In this document: positions 26,595 through 40,560 of the stretch, piece after piece
Layout of the letters: each line of letters opens with the position of its first letter
Numbering within the stretch: position 1 is the first letter of the stretch
Assembly: GCA_009792885.1 (NCBI GenBank)
Contig: WMCF01000003.1
Location: forward strand, 12,865,974-12,929,973
DNA length: 64,000 nucleotides
Origin: Eremophila alpestris peregrina
Taxonomy: Eukaryota > Chordata > Aves > Passeriformes > Alaudidae
Reading direction: 5' to 3'
Made by a program: the position numbers and the translations under genes
Notes under the pieces: model-generated
The model's input: the letters and a program-made list of their open reading frames with translations, nothing else
What the model was told of the DNA's origin: nothing
Databases searched by the model: none

Positions 26595-28924
26595 CTGCCA
26601 ATGAAAAACATTTTAAAGATATAAATTACTGTCTTACTGTTTTAGAGATCCTACAGATTAAACAGCTCTTATTTTCAGAACTGCATAGTTTGTATACTAA
26701 GTATAATAAAAGTGGTAAACACTTCCTAATTTTCAATTTTTGTATACAATGAATGTTTATACCATACCAATAAAGTGTATTCAATTTGAAAAGTAATTTA
26801 AAGTCCATATTAAAATACATAGTGCTAGGCATTAACTAAATAAAATGTAAATCATTAAACTTCATTTTCAGATTTTTTGAAAGAAAATAATTTGTGTTTG
26901 TTTCTTTATTGTTGCAGGCCAGAACTTACAAATTTAAACATGTTTCTGCACCTTATATTATTGGAAGTCAGTTGGAATTGAACAGGTACCAAACATGGTT
27001 AACACCAACTGTTCCACAGAGCTATCACATTTTGTTCTGGAAGCTGGAAACTGAAAACACATGTAGTAGGTTTTAAATGTATGGCATCTACATGATTTTT
27101 TTTTTTTTTAATCAGCCAAGAGTTTGAAAGATGGTTGGTGAATCTGAGCCCCTCTATTACAGAATGCTCACTTATATGAACTACTTATAAGGATTTGATT
27201 TTCAAAGGATAAGCATTCTCTACTACTGAAAATGTTTCCTGACCTGAATACTCAAAGCAGAACCACTAGTTTTTGTTGTTCAAGTCTTCTTAATACAGAG
27301 GAGCAACTTCAGCTCCAGCAGACTATCACATATATAAAATAATACTATTGTGGAAAAGTTATTACTATTCCACATTAAAATAATCCCATAGGAGGTAATG
27401 TTAATATAAACAGATTTCAGACACTTTTTTATACAAAGATAAAGAACTTTATCTTTTTGCATCTCGGTCTACAGGAGCTCCTGGTTGAAATACAGTTACC
27501 TGAGTTCACAGACAAGACCATTGAGAAACTGGTCCTGAACGACTCCATTTCATTACAAGGCTACTGATGAAGAGGTTTGTATTATGATACTTTAAAATGA
27601 AAATAAGAATTTGCTTCACCATGTTTGCTGTTAACAAAATGAATTAATTTCAACTCATATGTTTCTCTACACTGGGTAACTGTGTTGGAGACATTTATTC
27701 CTATTATTTCAATATGGCCAGTACCCAGAAACAATGCTGTGTGCCCTTTTCAAGGAAAGCAATTCATTTTATATGATTAGATTCTCCACCTCAAATATTA
27801 GTAGCAAGACAGCTGCAAATGAAATATATTGGGCAGCCCTGATTCATTGCATTCATCTCAGGATCCCAAAAATTTGCCTAAATTTAACCCAATATACTTA
27901 ATTCATTATTTTCATTTTATACCAATAAAAGTAGAAAACATATAGGTTGGAATTATAATGATTCATAATGATATAAAATTTACTACATAATCTGAACTGT
28001 GTATAAAATTGTGCAATTCATTATTTCACTAATAATTTATTTATGGTTTTCAAGGAGATGGAAAATTAAGTAAGGCAAATTTCCCAACATAGCTACATTC
28101 CCAGCTACAACAGAAACAATATCTTCAGGTTCCTACACATGCAACACAATAACTAACAAAGATAACATGTTTATACATTTATAGTTAGGTGGCAAGACTG
28201 AATTTACTGGTTTTGATCTTGCAAGAACAGGATAAGGAAAGATAGTGGAAAGAAGTTTTAATTTTTTGTACGAAGTAAAGAAGAAAAATGTGACTTTTAG
28301 AAGGAAACACACAGAGTTTACATTATATATTACAGTGTTTGTATTTGTGTACCAATAAAAGGGAAAACAAGAAGGAAGAAAATAGCTGTATTACATGGCA
28401 AACAGTATTTTCTGTATTTTAACTGTAAACATGTCCACCCAGAAACTTTAAAAGAATTTCCTTGAAATTTAGATGTTGAGACTTGTTAAGAAAATAAATC
28501 GACAACTCCATACAACAAATTCTGTAATGTGTAAGAGAAGAAACCAGAGCAATTCCCTTCTCTTCCATAAAATTTCTAACTAATTTTCCACTCAGAAGTT
28601 GTAATATCCTGCTCTTTGTCTCCCCCTCCACAACCTGCAATGACTAGCACAATCAATGTTATCAGTACAGGTTTCAATGAAAAAATGCATTTTCTTCAGC
28701 AGAGTCTTCAAAGCCCCATAGTCAAGATATCAATCCTTGTGTTAATTTGTGAAGTTATTGAAGGAAATTGAAATTAATTACATAAATGAAAGAACCTACT
28801 TCTTTTTATTTCTCTAGCAACACTTTATTTACTTGCGTAAGATTTGCTTGTTGCAGGCGTGGAATGATGTAATCCTTTCACCCTTAGACCACGTGTTTGA
28901 TCTGAGTTTCATCAAGTTAAGACT

Positions 28925-29060
28925 GTATTAACAGCCATATCAGACTGGCACAGGGATCCATCCAGCCTAATATCCTGCACTCAAACAGGTGCTCAGTTAG
29001 AATTATGGACCAGGACAAGCACACTTCCCCCGAGTGTACTCTCTGCCTCTGAGATTCTGT
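28925..29060 (-). mobile_element. Old, degenerate CR1-like fragment
   Basis: The 'ggatccatccagcctaatat' region, followed by 'cctgcac' and 'caggtgctcag', resembles the antisense of widespread amniote CR1/L3 copies, which carry 'gtccatctagcccagtatcc'. It is strongly diverged; the family is uncertain and the limits are approximate. Confidence 0.4.
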
Positions 29061-30480
29061 AGCTTGTACAAAATGTTTCCTGCATTGAATGTCATTGTAA
29101 TGTAATTCTCAATGGATTCTCCTTAAAGAACTTGCTCATTTGCTCAAGCTTTTATAAGCTCTTTTACTTTCACAACCTGTGGAAGTGTGGAAAAGTGGCA
29201 AGCATTCTATAGCCCAACTATATGAGGCACATTTTGTTTGCTTTGAAATGGACAGGGGTATCACTCCTGTGTCAGATAAAACCTGACTGCAGTGAACACT
29301 GAAATATGTGCCTATTGGCATGATTAGGATGCTGTTGAAGCAAATTTCCTCACTGTCCCCATTTATTGAGCATTGATGTGGTTTGCAGGTAGGTTTTGGT
29401 GCTTTTAAACTGATTTCCATTAGGAGGAAACTAAACAGGAAGCCTCACAGCAAATGCATGACAATATTTAACAGGGACAAAAGGACTAAAGTAACATTTG
29501 GGCCCTCAGACATCTTTAAACACATGAGGTGATGATCTTATGAATTTGCCTTATGAATCAGGTATTTGTGATGACTTCCTTTTACTGAAATGCAGAAGTC
29601 AGCATGAAGATTCATGATCCTCTAACTGGTTAAAAAGTGAAGTAGTATTAGAGTGAAATGGTAAAAAAGTCCTCCAATTTACTCTTTCTACATATTCTGC
29701 TTGTTGAGGATGGAAGAGTACATGAAACACTATACTGAAAATGAGAAATTACCAGAAAATATTTATTTTTAACAGGTCTAATGTATGCACAGCAGCTTCC
29801 AGTTACAACAGAACCAATACCTCTTCATGCATCAGGCTACTATGAAAGAGATCTCTAAAGAACAAAGCAAAGAAAATACTGGATACCAGCACAGACTGAA
29901 AATTGAGAAGGTCAGTAAGTAACAGAGGCAAGTAGAGAATGGTGATGCACTAAGAAAAGTGCAGAGAAAGACAAAAAGACAAAGAAAGAAAAAATGGGTA
30001 GCAGCAACTACACAAAAATCTCTCAGTTGCTTCTGCCCCTCTAGTGAAAATTTTAACACTCATTGAGTCTGACTAGATAAATTTTCTGGTATTTCTCTCT
30101 GACCTTAAATATATCAACACATGTAAGAAGGATAATTCACTGTGTATTGATTTAGTTGGACACATTACAGCTTTTCTTTTATTGTTCAGTATTTGACTAC
30201 TTTCAGAATTGAAAGATCTGATGCATAAAGTTTTTACAAACTGAGATATCAGAACCCTTAATTTTATATTTCACAGCCGAGTTCCTGTGATTCAAAAATA
30301 TATGTCAAGAACTTAAGGAGACTGCTTTGTAAATTACAGTGTTCTCTACACAGGAAAACCACCACCCTAAAACAAGGTTTGTTTTGGTTTTTTTTGCCTT
30401 GAGGAGGGCGATGTCTTTTCTGACTCATGTCTTCCAATCAATCACAGTTAAGATTAAGACAGAATCTATGATAAGACATA

Positions 30481-30550
30481 AACAAAAAAAAACCCCAACC
30501 AAAACTCAACCTTAAAAGCAAACAACAAAACCAACCAACCAAACAAAACC
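30481..30550. repeat. A-rich, C-interrupted low-complexity run
   Basis: Runs of A with CC, CAAC and CCAACC interruptions; no internal unit is regular enough to call a microsatellite. Confidence 0.8.
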
Positions 30551-31462
30551 TCTACTGACATTCCTCTCAGAACTTCATAAAGCCTGGACAGAGACTGTTA
30601 AAACAGTGACAAAAAGTTATTATGACATTTCTAGTCTCACAGGATCCCACCTTCCTCATTAGTCAAAACTAAAACCTCTTAGGTAGGCATGTTGAAACGT
30701 AGCCAAAACATGAACCCCATCCTAGAAACAAACCAACCCATGATTTAATGACTGAGGAAGAAAAGTATACCCCCCGAGAGGTTCAGCTGGGTTATCTTTT
30801 CCCAAAGTGAGAAAAATCACATTCTATGACATTATCAAGTTAGGAGAACAAGCAACCATTGACCTTGTTTTCTCTGTCTTTGTAAAGCATGAACCAAGCT
30901 TTGAAAGCATTATCACCATTTGAACACAGAGATCCAAATCCCTTAGATATTATCACTGCTGATATCTTTGGGTATCAGAAGTTGGACTCAGAAGGCTCCC
31001 AGGCTAGAAGTGTAGCAGATCTATTTCCATCCTCAAGTATAATTGTCATGCAGGAGAAATTGTTTAATAACCCTGCTTAATCAGGGACTTTGGAGAGTGG
31101 TAGAAAAACCTCAAAGGTGTCCTAGGTGGGCAAAATGACTACAGAGGATCATCAAAAGCTCTACAGTAATACAGTTTTCCTGTTTCTGAACAAAATTCTT
31201 GACATGTTCAAACTACTAGGATACTACACTACAGCAGTACAACAACCAGCATGATCAGAGCAGGATGAAGTAAGCCTTCTTTGGTTTTGATTTCAATAGA
31301 TCTGTTGACACTGAAAGTTTTTAAATAGATTTCATTTTTAGGAAATCCTTGACTCAAGCCATATTGGCCTAAAAGTAGCAGCATGGAAAACAAAATTTTC
31401 ATAGGGATGCACTTGCTAGCACATGGCATTTCTTTGAGCTGCAAAGAGCTACCACAAGCAAT

Positions 31463-31480
31463 CTAAACCCTTGGGTTTAG
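31463..31480. repeat. Perfect 18-bp hairpin next to the LTR
   Basis: CTAAACCC, TT, GGGTTTAG. The flank 'caatctaaacccc' then repeats the left arm. Confidence 0.9.
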
Positions 31481-31521
31481 CAATCTAAACCCCTTCCCAA
31501 GGGTTGCTGTTTTAGAATCAT

Positions 31522-32037
31522 TGTGGGTTAACTGTGGCCAGTTGCTCTGCACCCCACAACCATTCACTCACTTTCCCCCCTTCCCCCTCGGTCAGACAGA
31601 GGAGAGAATAGGAAGAGCAGAATTGAGAAAAACTTATGGGTCAAGATAAACACAGTTCAATATGAGAAGAAAAGGGGAAGAAAAACCCAAAGTGATGCAA
31701 GGGCAGAGTAATGCCTAGCCATTTTTGGAGCAATGCTGCCTCTCCCAAAATCCTTTCCTCTCATTTTTCTTTTCTGAGCATCACGTTACATGCATGGAAT
31801 GCTGAGTTTGAGTCAGCTATCCAGGTTGTGACCCCTTCCAATTCTTGCTTGCCCTGGCCTATCACTGAGGGGACAGAGTGAGACAAAGAGAAAGCCCTGA
31901 CAATGTGCAAGTGCTGCTCAACAACAGCCAAAACACTCCTGTACTATCAACACTGTTTCAGCCACAAATCCAAAACACATCCCACACCAGCTGATATGAA
32001 GAATATTAACTCCATCCCAGCTGGACCCAGTATAACA
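31522..32037 (-). mobile_element. Solo LTR of an avian ERVL-type endogenous retrovirus
   Basis: About 516 bp. On the minus strand it starts TGTTATACTGGGTC, passes ctgggatggagttaat and a 'tggatttgtggctgaaac' segment, and ends near gttaacccaca (TG...CA termini). This order matches an LTR family common in neoavian genomes. Family memory gives the identity; the exact family name would need a repeat library. No viral coding sequence flanks it on either side, so it is a solo LTR. I see no clear target-site duplication, consistent with age. Confidence 0.7.
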
Positions 32038-34549
32038 GCACACAGCCATACAGAATAATAATATAGCCATAGAGATGAATCCTAAGATTTAGACAAATTG
32101 GATAATTTGGCTGTTAATATACATGATAATCAAAACTATACCTGTTTTTTTTATTATAGTAAAGGTGTCCAACAACTTGATCCAGCATGTTAAACAATCT
32201 GTATGAAGCTTTATTAGTTTTACTAATGATAGCAAAGCCAACAGCATGCAGCTAATAATGCATAAAAGTGTTCATAAGTGTCATCAACACCCATTTCATC
32301 TTTTTATTCTTAGTGTAATCTCACTTCCTAGAAAAAGACTGGGCTCTACATAAAAGGCCATGAATAGAACACATTACAAATATTATAAAATACTTTCAAT
32401 TATATAACATGTGAAATTTTATTTTAATACCTGACACTGCCAGAATCTGCTTTCTTGAAGTGTCAATTTTACGGGAATAGAAATAAAATTAATAGCATCT
32501 TTTAAGGAAATTAAAAAATGTCAAGTGCAAATAAACAAGTATTAACAAAAATCCACATATGAATGCGAAAGAATGTAGAATCAGAAAATGGATTGTCTTT
32601 ATTTTTTTCATTATCACACTGGAATATATTGTTTTTTAAAAACATGGTTTAACTAACAAGAGTGAGTCTGGAGCTCAGTATGAAAACCGGGGCCTTGGAA
32701 TTACTAAAGACATGGAAAAAAATTTTCCAATTTAGTGTCATATGCTACTAGGATGAAGTTTTTAATTTCATACAGACTGAATCTCATTTTAGAACTGCTT
32801 TACTTTTTGAAAATGTGTAATAAAGAATTTAGCAGCAGAGGGTATAAAAGTCCTCAGAAATTGTAATGCAAAGAATCCCCACATAAAACTCCCATGCCCA
32901 TGAAGAGACTTTTCTGTGTGCTGTCAGTTCAACGAGGTCTGGGAGAATGGAATCAATGAAACTTGGGTCTACTGTGGGTCTGTACTTTAGTTAGTTCCCA
33001 GATGGATTCATTAATGTTTAATTAAGGGGTGAGTTCATGATACAGCCTTGCTCTCCCTGGAAGGCTAATAGGGTCACTCTTGTCTATTTAGCCACCTATT
33101 TTTATTGAGATTTTTAAGAGCTTAACATCTCAGGATCTCTAACCTTGTCACATTTGGTCAAAATTGAACAAAGCATTAAAAATTATTGGCAAGGAAATGA
33201 TCAACAAGCAGTGTGATCACATGAGCCTTGTTTCTTTTATCTCTTCTTTAAATTAAAATATATCACATTTTTAACATGGAATTTGGCTATGCAATTTTTT
33301 TTTAACAGTTGAAACACTGGTATAGACATCTTAAATCCTTTCAAAACAGTCTTCAGAACACTTGCTGCCATGAGGTCTTAATCACCCTTCCCTGAAACAG
33401 TTCTCACAAGTTTATTTTCCTCTGCAGAGGTACTAAAGTTTTTTTTTAACTAAGAAACTCACGTCCAATGATGTGAATGTAAAGATGTTCCTACAGGACA
33501 AAGAGTCTCTGTGCAGTCATGGAAAGCTTCTTAACAAACAAGTACACCACACATTATCAGGAATATAAGTTGTCAACCTGTATCTTAGGTATGTATCAAT
33601 AAATAATTAATGTTTACCATATAGAAATTGTTAAATATTAGATTCAGTATTTTTGTTATTACAAAAACATAACAAATTAGAGGCTGTTACACACACACAG
33701 AGACACACAATACCAGCAGAACATGCTCAAGCAACACATTCAAGAAAGTGTTTATTATCATAGGTAATAAAAAACCTAGGAAATTATGTTTTCTTTTAAA
33801 AGTGATAATGCTGTCTATAAATGTGCCAGAACAAAGTGTTGAAGGTCATTTTACCAGAACATTAAAACTAACCAGGAAGAAAAAAAAAAGTTATATTTAT
33901 TTTCATAAATTGTTCTATTTCTTAAAATGTATGTTTGAAAGTAATGATGCTTCTATTCTATTTTGTGAAAGATTTTTTTAACTAAAAGAAAATTAGCTTC
34001 CATACAAAAGGGTAATTTTTTCATTAAAACTAGGAATAACACTATTCTTATTTTCCTGTATTCTGGAGGCATTAATCACAAAATGAGTTAGCATTATATT
34101 TTTCAATTTTATTTATTTAATGAAATTATTTGAAACTCCATTCTGTTAAAATGTAACCAAGACATTAATCCCACATTCTCCCACACTTGGTGTTCCAGAT
34201 AATAACTGTTTGTTAAAGTGTGTTGGTACTTAAACGCTAGAGAGATACATATTCTAATTCTACTTTCTTTCTAATAAACTTCTATAATGTTGTGTTTTAA
34301 TTTCAAGATTAATCTCTGACTAAATGTATCTAAACAGTTTACGGAACTGAAAAATTAGTTCTAATCCTTTCAAACAGAACAAGGTTAAATCCAATCTGTT
34401 CTGTGTCTGGGAAAACGAACTGTCCTGATTATCTGTAACTACAATCTCTTCTTGTAAGCAGAAGCAAAAGTTTTGAAGATTGGACCATTCTTATACCAAG
34501 AACTATATTTTTAAATAGTTGAATGATTATTGAAAGCCAGTAAAAAGCA

Positions 34550-34590
34550 GGTCATCAAAAAAAAGGTCATCAAAAAAAAAGAAAAAAAAA
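34550..34590. repeat. Tandem ggtcatc-plus-poly(A) duplication
   Basis: The ~15-bp unit ggtcatcaaaaaaaa occurs twice, followed by a further A run. Confidence 0.85.
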
Positions 34591-34789
34591 GTATTATTGA
34601 ATAAAAGAATAACTAATTTGATGGTGAAACAACTGCTAATCTGTTGGGGGAAGAATGAATAATTATACAAGTATAATTAAACTAATTTCAGAAATGCTCT
34701 GTGAAATTTGCGGCCTGGAAAGTCTGAGCAGAGAAAATCCACAGCAATGCCTCCTCCTGTGGAATGATAACAATGATTTATGAAGCTCA

Positions 34790-35340
34790 AGTTATTTCTG
34801 CTGATTGAGCTCAGTCAAGATTGGTTTCACATGACCAGCCCAAGTACAGAAATCCGTGATGTGCAGTGGCCCCACATGTTTGAACACCCTGGGACACACT
34901 CTTCTAGGTGATCCAAACCTTGGGGCTGGGGGGTTAAAAGCTGCTGCTTTGTTTTCCCTCCATTTTCCCCTCATTAGCACACACTCCTGCACAGTTAGCC
35001 ACTTCTGGTGGTCGGGAGCAAAGTCTCATTGTAAATGCACAGCAGGATAGTGGCAAAGCTGAGATTAATTCTCCATAGATTTATATAGACCTTTCTCACT
35101 GCTGATTGCTTGTACTGTTTCAAAGGTGCGTATGTTGCCTTTTTTATTGCTGGTTACTGACTTTATTCCAGCATATGGTGCTTGGCGCCATGACACAAAG
35201 TGAACATTTTATACCAGAATTAAAGTGGATATTTGACAGTTTCTGTCAGAAAGTTCAGAGCAAAGAATTTGTGAGACAAGATTTATTGCATATTTTATAT
35301 GGGACACATCTGTTTCTTTGCTATGTTTCTCTTTAAACAG
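34790..35340. promoter_or_regulatory. Candidate conserved enhancer-like segment
   Basis: This non-repetitive stretch is richer in GC and in word complexity than its surroundings. It contains CACATG E-box cores, a TCF-like ctttgtt, a GLI-like half match (CTGGTGGTC, 7 of 9 bases against TGGGTGGTC) near 35010, and a distinctive 'gcttggcgccatgacac' near 35185. Motif presence is seen; enhancer function and any link to GREM1 are inference. Confidence 0.3.
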
Positions 35341-36749
35341 AAAAATAGCAATGAAGTTTCGTTAAGAAACAAAGGCTGTCAATAAAAAGCATGAACAGAA
35401 AAATTACATTACTGAGAATGAATTTAATCATTCTGACCTTCTAAAAATGTGTTGCTTGGAAGTATGACAATCACTTTTCCCTTTCTGTTCAGCCATATAT
35501 ACAGTATAGATTTCAAATATACAGCTACCCATACTTAAGGGTAAATAAAAAAATAAAATAAAATTAAATCTAAGTATTAATACTGGATATTCACATTTAA
35601 AAGCAAATTGAAATATTAAGGTAGATTTTCTCTATTTTTTTAGCATCTGCAACTGCATTTTAATGATGTGAAATGTGTCAAATAAACACTCTTTTTTCTG
35701 ATAATGTCTTATGAAACTAAAGATCAATTATATGAAGATATACAGCAAAATTCCCAACATTTATCTATTAATATCTCTAAATCTGATATAGGTTGGTCTC
35801 TGAAGTTCAATTTAGTTTTCTTAACAACTGAATCAAAACTGAATTTGAAGAACACCTAGCAGGATCTGGTTTCAGAAAAAATATTGTATGCATGAAACAA
35901 GAAAGTAAAAATCTGTCAACAAAATTCTAAATTTTTAACCAACAGTATTACTGTTTATAAAGATTCATACTTTGTGTAAAACCCTAAGATTCAGCTTGAG
36001 AAACATGAAGTTTAAAAAGGTAGAATTAAACAAGAACAAAAAAAAGAAAAAATATTGCTCAAAAATGACATATGCTTTTATGAAAGGGCATGGGTGTCTC
36101 ATTACTTCTAATTACAGAAAACAACAATAGAAAAATCCCTTCTGTTGAACTACAGAAATTCGAAACAAATAGTATGACAAATAGTTTAAAATACCTATAG
36201 GCTCAATACTTTCTCAAACAAAAATACTGGAATTTCTTCTACAAAATAACAAATATTTGTCAAATTATTTCACACTTCCAATGCATTCGTTCTTTTTTTT
36301 CATTCAAAAATTTTCTAGAACTTCAATTTATGTAGGAAAATTTATCTAGCTACTAGTTTGAAAAGCCTGTAATTTGAATTAAAATGTAAAAAAGAGGCAA
36401 ATTTGGACCTGGAGTATTTCTCCTTCTTAGAACAAATAAAACACAGGATACTAACATTAAAAAGTATTTTGTTAGGATTCTTTTTAATGATGTTTCTACA
36501 AGAAACATCAAACTGCATTCAAATACAAGGCACTGGTATTTTTCTGAGCTTGTCTTCTTTGGGATAAACACATAGAATATATTTGAAAATAGGATTTCTG
36601 AATTTCTAAATAAAAACCTGCAAACCTACTATTCTACTTATGGGGAGACCTTGGGAAAAATAAAGCACGTGTGACACATTAGTCAGGTCATTTAATTCAT
36701 TCCTTGGAAGTACTCAGATACAACCACGATGAGAAAAATGAGAGTGCAT

Positions 36750-36858
36750 ATAAAAAAACCCAATTAAACAAAAAAACCAAAAAAAAGGAAAAAAAAAGAA
36801 AGGAAAAAAAAAAAAAGAAAAAAAAAAACCCCAAAACAAAAACCCCCAAACCCCTCCA
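36750..36858. repeat. A-rich low-complexity tract
   Basis: About 110 bp, nearly all A with scattered G and then C runs (aaaacccc, aacccccaaacccc). It may be the degraded poly(A) tail of an unrecognised retroelement. Confidence 0.85.
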
Positions 36859-37742
36859 TTTTTGCCTGATTTAAGACTGGGAAAAAAACAAGAGTTATTA
36901 CTGCATCTACCTGATTTATTTTGGTGTTTTACAGCTTGCTTATTTTCTATGGAACTCTATGCTGGGAGCATCTGGAATTTTTTCCCTGCAGTGTATGGAA
37001 ACGTTTTCCAATGTTTATGTTTGTCCTCATATAGAAGGAAAGAAGAGCATGTAAGCATTAGATAACAAGACCAGGGAATGTGAGTGCACCAGCTCAGCAT
37101 CTCACTGCAGACTCTCTGCTTGCTGTATCTCTAGGCCTTTATTACCTTCATGTTTATGAGATACTTCTGATGTCTTGGAAAGGACTTCAACTCAACAGTA
37201 ACAATATATCTGTGCAAAACACAATCCCAACTTTCCCAAGAGTAGAAGAGTTAAATGTAAGTACAGTCACAGTTAAAGTCTTATTTGACTACCGTTTTGA
37301 TTTGATATTGTCTATTAAACCACACAAAAACTATTTCTGAGAAAGATAATTAACAAAAAATAATTTGCTTCTAAATTCATTATGCTGTAATAAAACAGTC
37401 ATAATGAGCTTAATTCATCCTAGTTTTTTTTCTCTATTAGAACAAGAAAGTCTAGAATCTTGAAAAACTTAAAAAAAATGTCAGTTAATCATATGCAGGT
37501 GAAAGTAGTAACATACTTTGGAATGTGGTTCATCTACATCTGTATCCACAGAATATTCTTTACATCAAATATTTAAACAGGCAACTTACTTTAAAAAATT
37601 TTCAGAAATATATTCCCAATAAATTAATCGCAATATTTTTTGAATTGGAAAGAAATTTTAAATCCTGAGAAAATTTACTTCATTCATGACAAAACCAAAC
37701 CAGTATCAAATTACATTACAATGAAAAATGACTGGAATTTAA

Positions 37743-37770
37743 AAGGAAGAACAGTCAAGGAAGAACAGTC
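37743..37770. repeat. Perfect 14-bp tandem duplication
   Basis: aaggaagaacagtc occurs twice with no mismatch. Confidence 0.95.
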
Positions 37771-40109
37771 CAAGTTCCCCTACCATTATTTTAAACAGAC
37801 ATCACAGAATTAGCTCTCCTAATTAAACCTGGGGATTCTCTGTTCTAGGAACTGCCCAATTACATGTAAGGAAAGAATTCCTGATGCATAAAGCTTAATA
37901 ATCTTTAACCTATGCCCTTTCCAATTCCACTTCAAGTCAATGGTGGATCAAGTCCTTTGTGTAAAACTGAAGTTAAGGAAACACACTCCATACATTTACT
38001 GATAAACTGTACTGATAACTCTGATTATCTGTTTGATAGAGACAATCAAACCAAACATATTTTATAGAGCAGTTTTTCCTTTTAGCATTATATTCTTCAA
38101 TGTTTGCAGATTTCTGCTTGGCCAGAGAAGATACAATGTTGTGTCTAGTCAGGTATCCCTGCCTGTCCTAGGGTACCAGGAACCTCTGTAATATCACATT
38201 CTGTTCCAGAGATGGCAACACTTTGTGGGGGAAACTTTCAGACTGTAAGACATTCCCAAGATGAAAGACTTCATACACACGCTTTGTACAAACAGTTGTA
38301 TCCTGAAGTCAGTTCAGAAGCTGAAGTCCTTTAAAAATATTTTTGACACTTTCAAAATGGTTGACTTGGGACAACATTTAAATAGCTAAAAAATTCTGAT
38401 CCTTAAAAGTTTGATTTGATTTATATGCCATGAAAGAAGTACTATTCCAATAAATTTCATACATACATTTCTTAAGAGAAAACTTCTGATTTCTCCAACT
38501 TACTCAAAGTGTTCAAAAGTGTGGTAAAGGCTTAGCACAGGACAAAGGTAAATTTTTAAGTATCATGCCTTGGCATCTAAAGTATTTAGGTACAAAAATA
38601 TCAGAGAAGTTTCAGGAAAGGTTGAATGATGACCTGAAATCAGACTCTTTTTTTACATTTTGGAGAAGTCTGTCTTTAATCACAGCTGTAATCTCACAAT
38701 ACTGTATTATCCATATGGTTTTACTCTGTCATTCCTCAATTTTGAGAACTTAGTAGCAACTTGGTGCTTTGTCCTTTAACTACTTTGAAATTTCTGATAA
38801 CTGCCCTATGAACATTGTGATTATTATTTTTGTTCTCAAAACAGTGGTTCATTCTGCTCAACAAGACTAAAGGTTTTACCTGCTCTTACTGCTTAGAAAG
38901 GAAATCAGAGTTCATGCCATAAAAGAATCTAATCCAGAAAGCTTCAATTTCTTGTTGAAATTTTCAGCATCTTGTATCTTTATCAGTCATGCTCAAAAAC
39001 ATTAAAACAGGATATTCATATGCTTGCACAGATCCAAAAACCAATTGAGAGGAAGTATTAACATACCAAAATTACCAAACTCTACAGAGAAATTCCATGT
39101 AATTGCATACCAGATAAAGAATGCTATTGTCATAATCAGTTTGTATTATATGGTGCTCTGAAGGGTATTTCCAGACTTAATGGTGTGGAACTACAGAGCA
39201 CAGGGGACAAACACAAGGTGAGAGTGACCAGTGTGAGGTTAGCTACTGGGATCTCTTGAGCTTAAGTGTGTTTGGGCTTTCACTATTTAAGTGCATTAAT
39301 TTCCTCTATCCACTCCTTTCCAATTCATGACCCTGCTCCTTCCTTGCAGTAGTATCTTCCATATATGTAAACAACTGCTCACAGGTTATAAAATCTAAAG
39401 TCATGAATCAGTGAGCATATTTGCAATGAAGCTTTGACACAGATTTACATTATATTAGTTTACCGACTTTGAATATCAGAACATGAAGACTCAAAAAGAA
39501 AAACAGGGTAAATAGGAGATCATGCAGGAAATTCCTAAGAGTATAGTGCAAAAAACCAGCTGAACTAAAAGAAAGCCTAATAGGATCCCTGTTCAAAGCC
39601 AACATATATAACCTACAGTTCTGTTTACCTGTAAGTCTATGATAAAGAAAATGGAGGAAATCCAGTGGAATTTAACCCAAAATAGAGGTTACAACGAGAA
39701 TTTAAAGAGGATGTTGTACTCCAGATAGCTGATAGTGGTTATAGTAAAGGCATCAGTAATTCCATGAATACATTTTATAACTATCATACACATAATAATT
39801 TTGTATTAAATAAAGGGTATTAACACTAACATTCATTATGTCACTTAACTGCTATTAATAGGAAAGCCTTCTCTATCATGACATGCCAGTGACTTTGTAA
39901 CAGCCATGGTAATTCAGTCCACCACAGTCAAACTGAAAGGAAGTTGAAAGGAACTATTTTCTATAGGAGATTCCCTCCTTGTTTTTTAAGAGGAGATGAC
40001 ATTGCATTTTCAATTACCAGTTCTGCTAAATTGCATTCATAATACAAATTATAATAGAGTGTAACCTTCCAATTGCTATACTAAGTAATGATATAGTGAA
40101 ACTAGTTTA

Positions 40110-40560
40110 TACTAATTTGATGTATATCTGTTTTAAAGATAGTAAGTTCAAAGTTTCCTGAAACGTCACAGCTGTAATTAACACCAATTTTCAGGGCTTT
40201 GATGTTGATAATTCTTCTGGTAGTGTGGGAGAAAACAGTCATTTCAGAGCAAATTCTTGTTCTTTGAATCAGTTCACTGTCAATATTGCATTACTTAGGA
40301 AGCATATGGATGCAATCACATTCCAGGACAACTTATTCGGTGTCTTATGGACTGAGGCTATTGTCTAACTATACAATTTCAGAGTACCACAGCAATAAGG
40401 GTCTGTGCTTTGCAGACTCGTGCCAATTTATGTAAATCACTCTTTCATCTGTTTAAATATGACGATCTTTTGAGTGATGAAAACAGTCGTGTCTGTCACA
40501 AAGTTTGAAAGATTAAAGTAATTCTGCTCCTGGCATATAAAACAGTGTTTCAGATCTAAA
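40110..40560. promoter_or_regulatory. Candidate conserved enhancer-like segment, dense motif array
   Basis: Unique sequence. Within 18 bases a CRE-like ACGTCA (40163-40168), an E-box CAGCTG (40169-40174) and a homeodomain TAATTA (40175-40180) abut without gaps. A TCF/LEF-type CTTTGATG follows at 40197-40204, a CATATG E-box further on, and an octamer-like TTATGTAAAT at 40428-40437. Sites are seen; use is inferred. The FMN1/GREM1 setting makes limb activity one hypothesis. Confidence 0.3.

Noticed and set aside
31522..32037. A complete endogenous retrovirus around the LTR
   Set aside because: No primer-binding site, gag or pol-like frame lies on either side, and the other LTR of the family is a half copy in opposite orientation 13 kb away.
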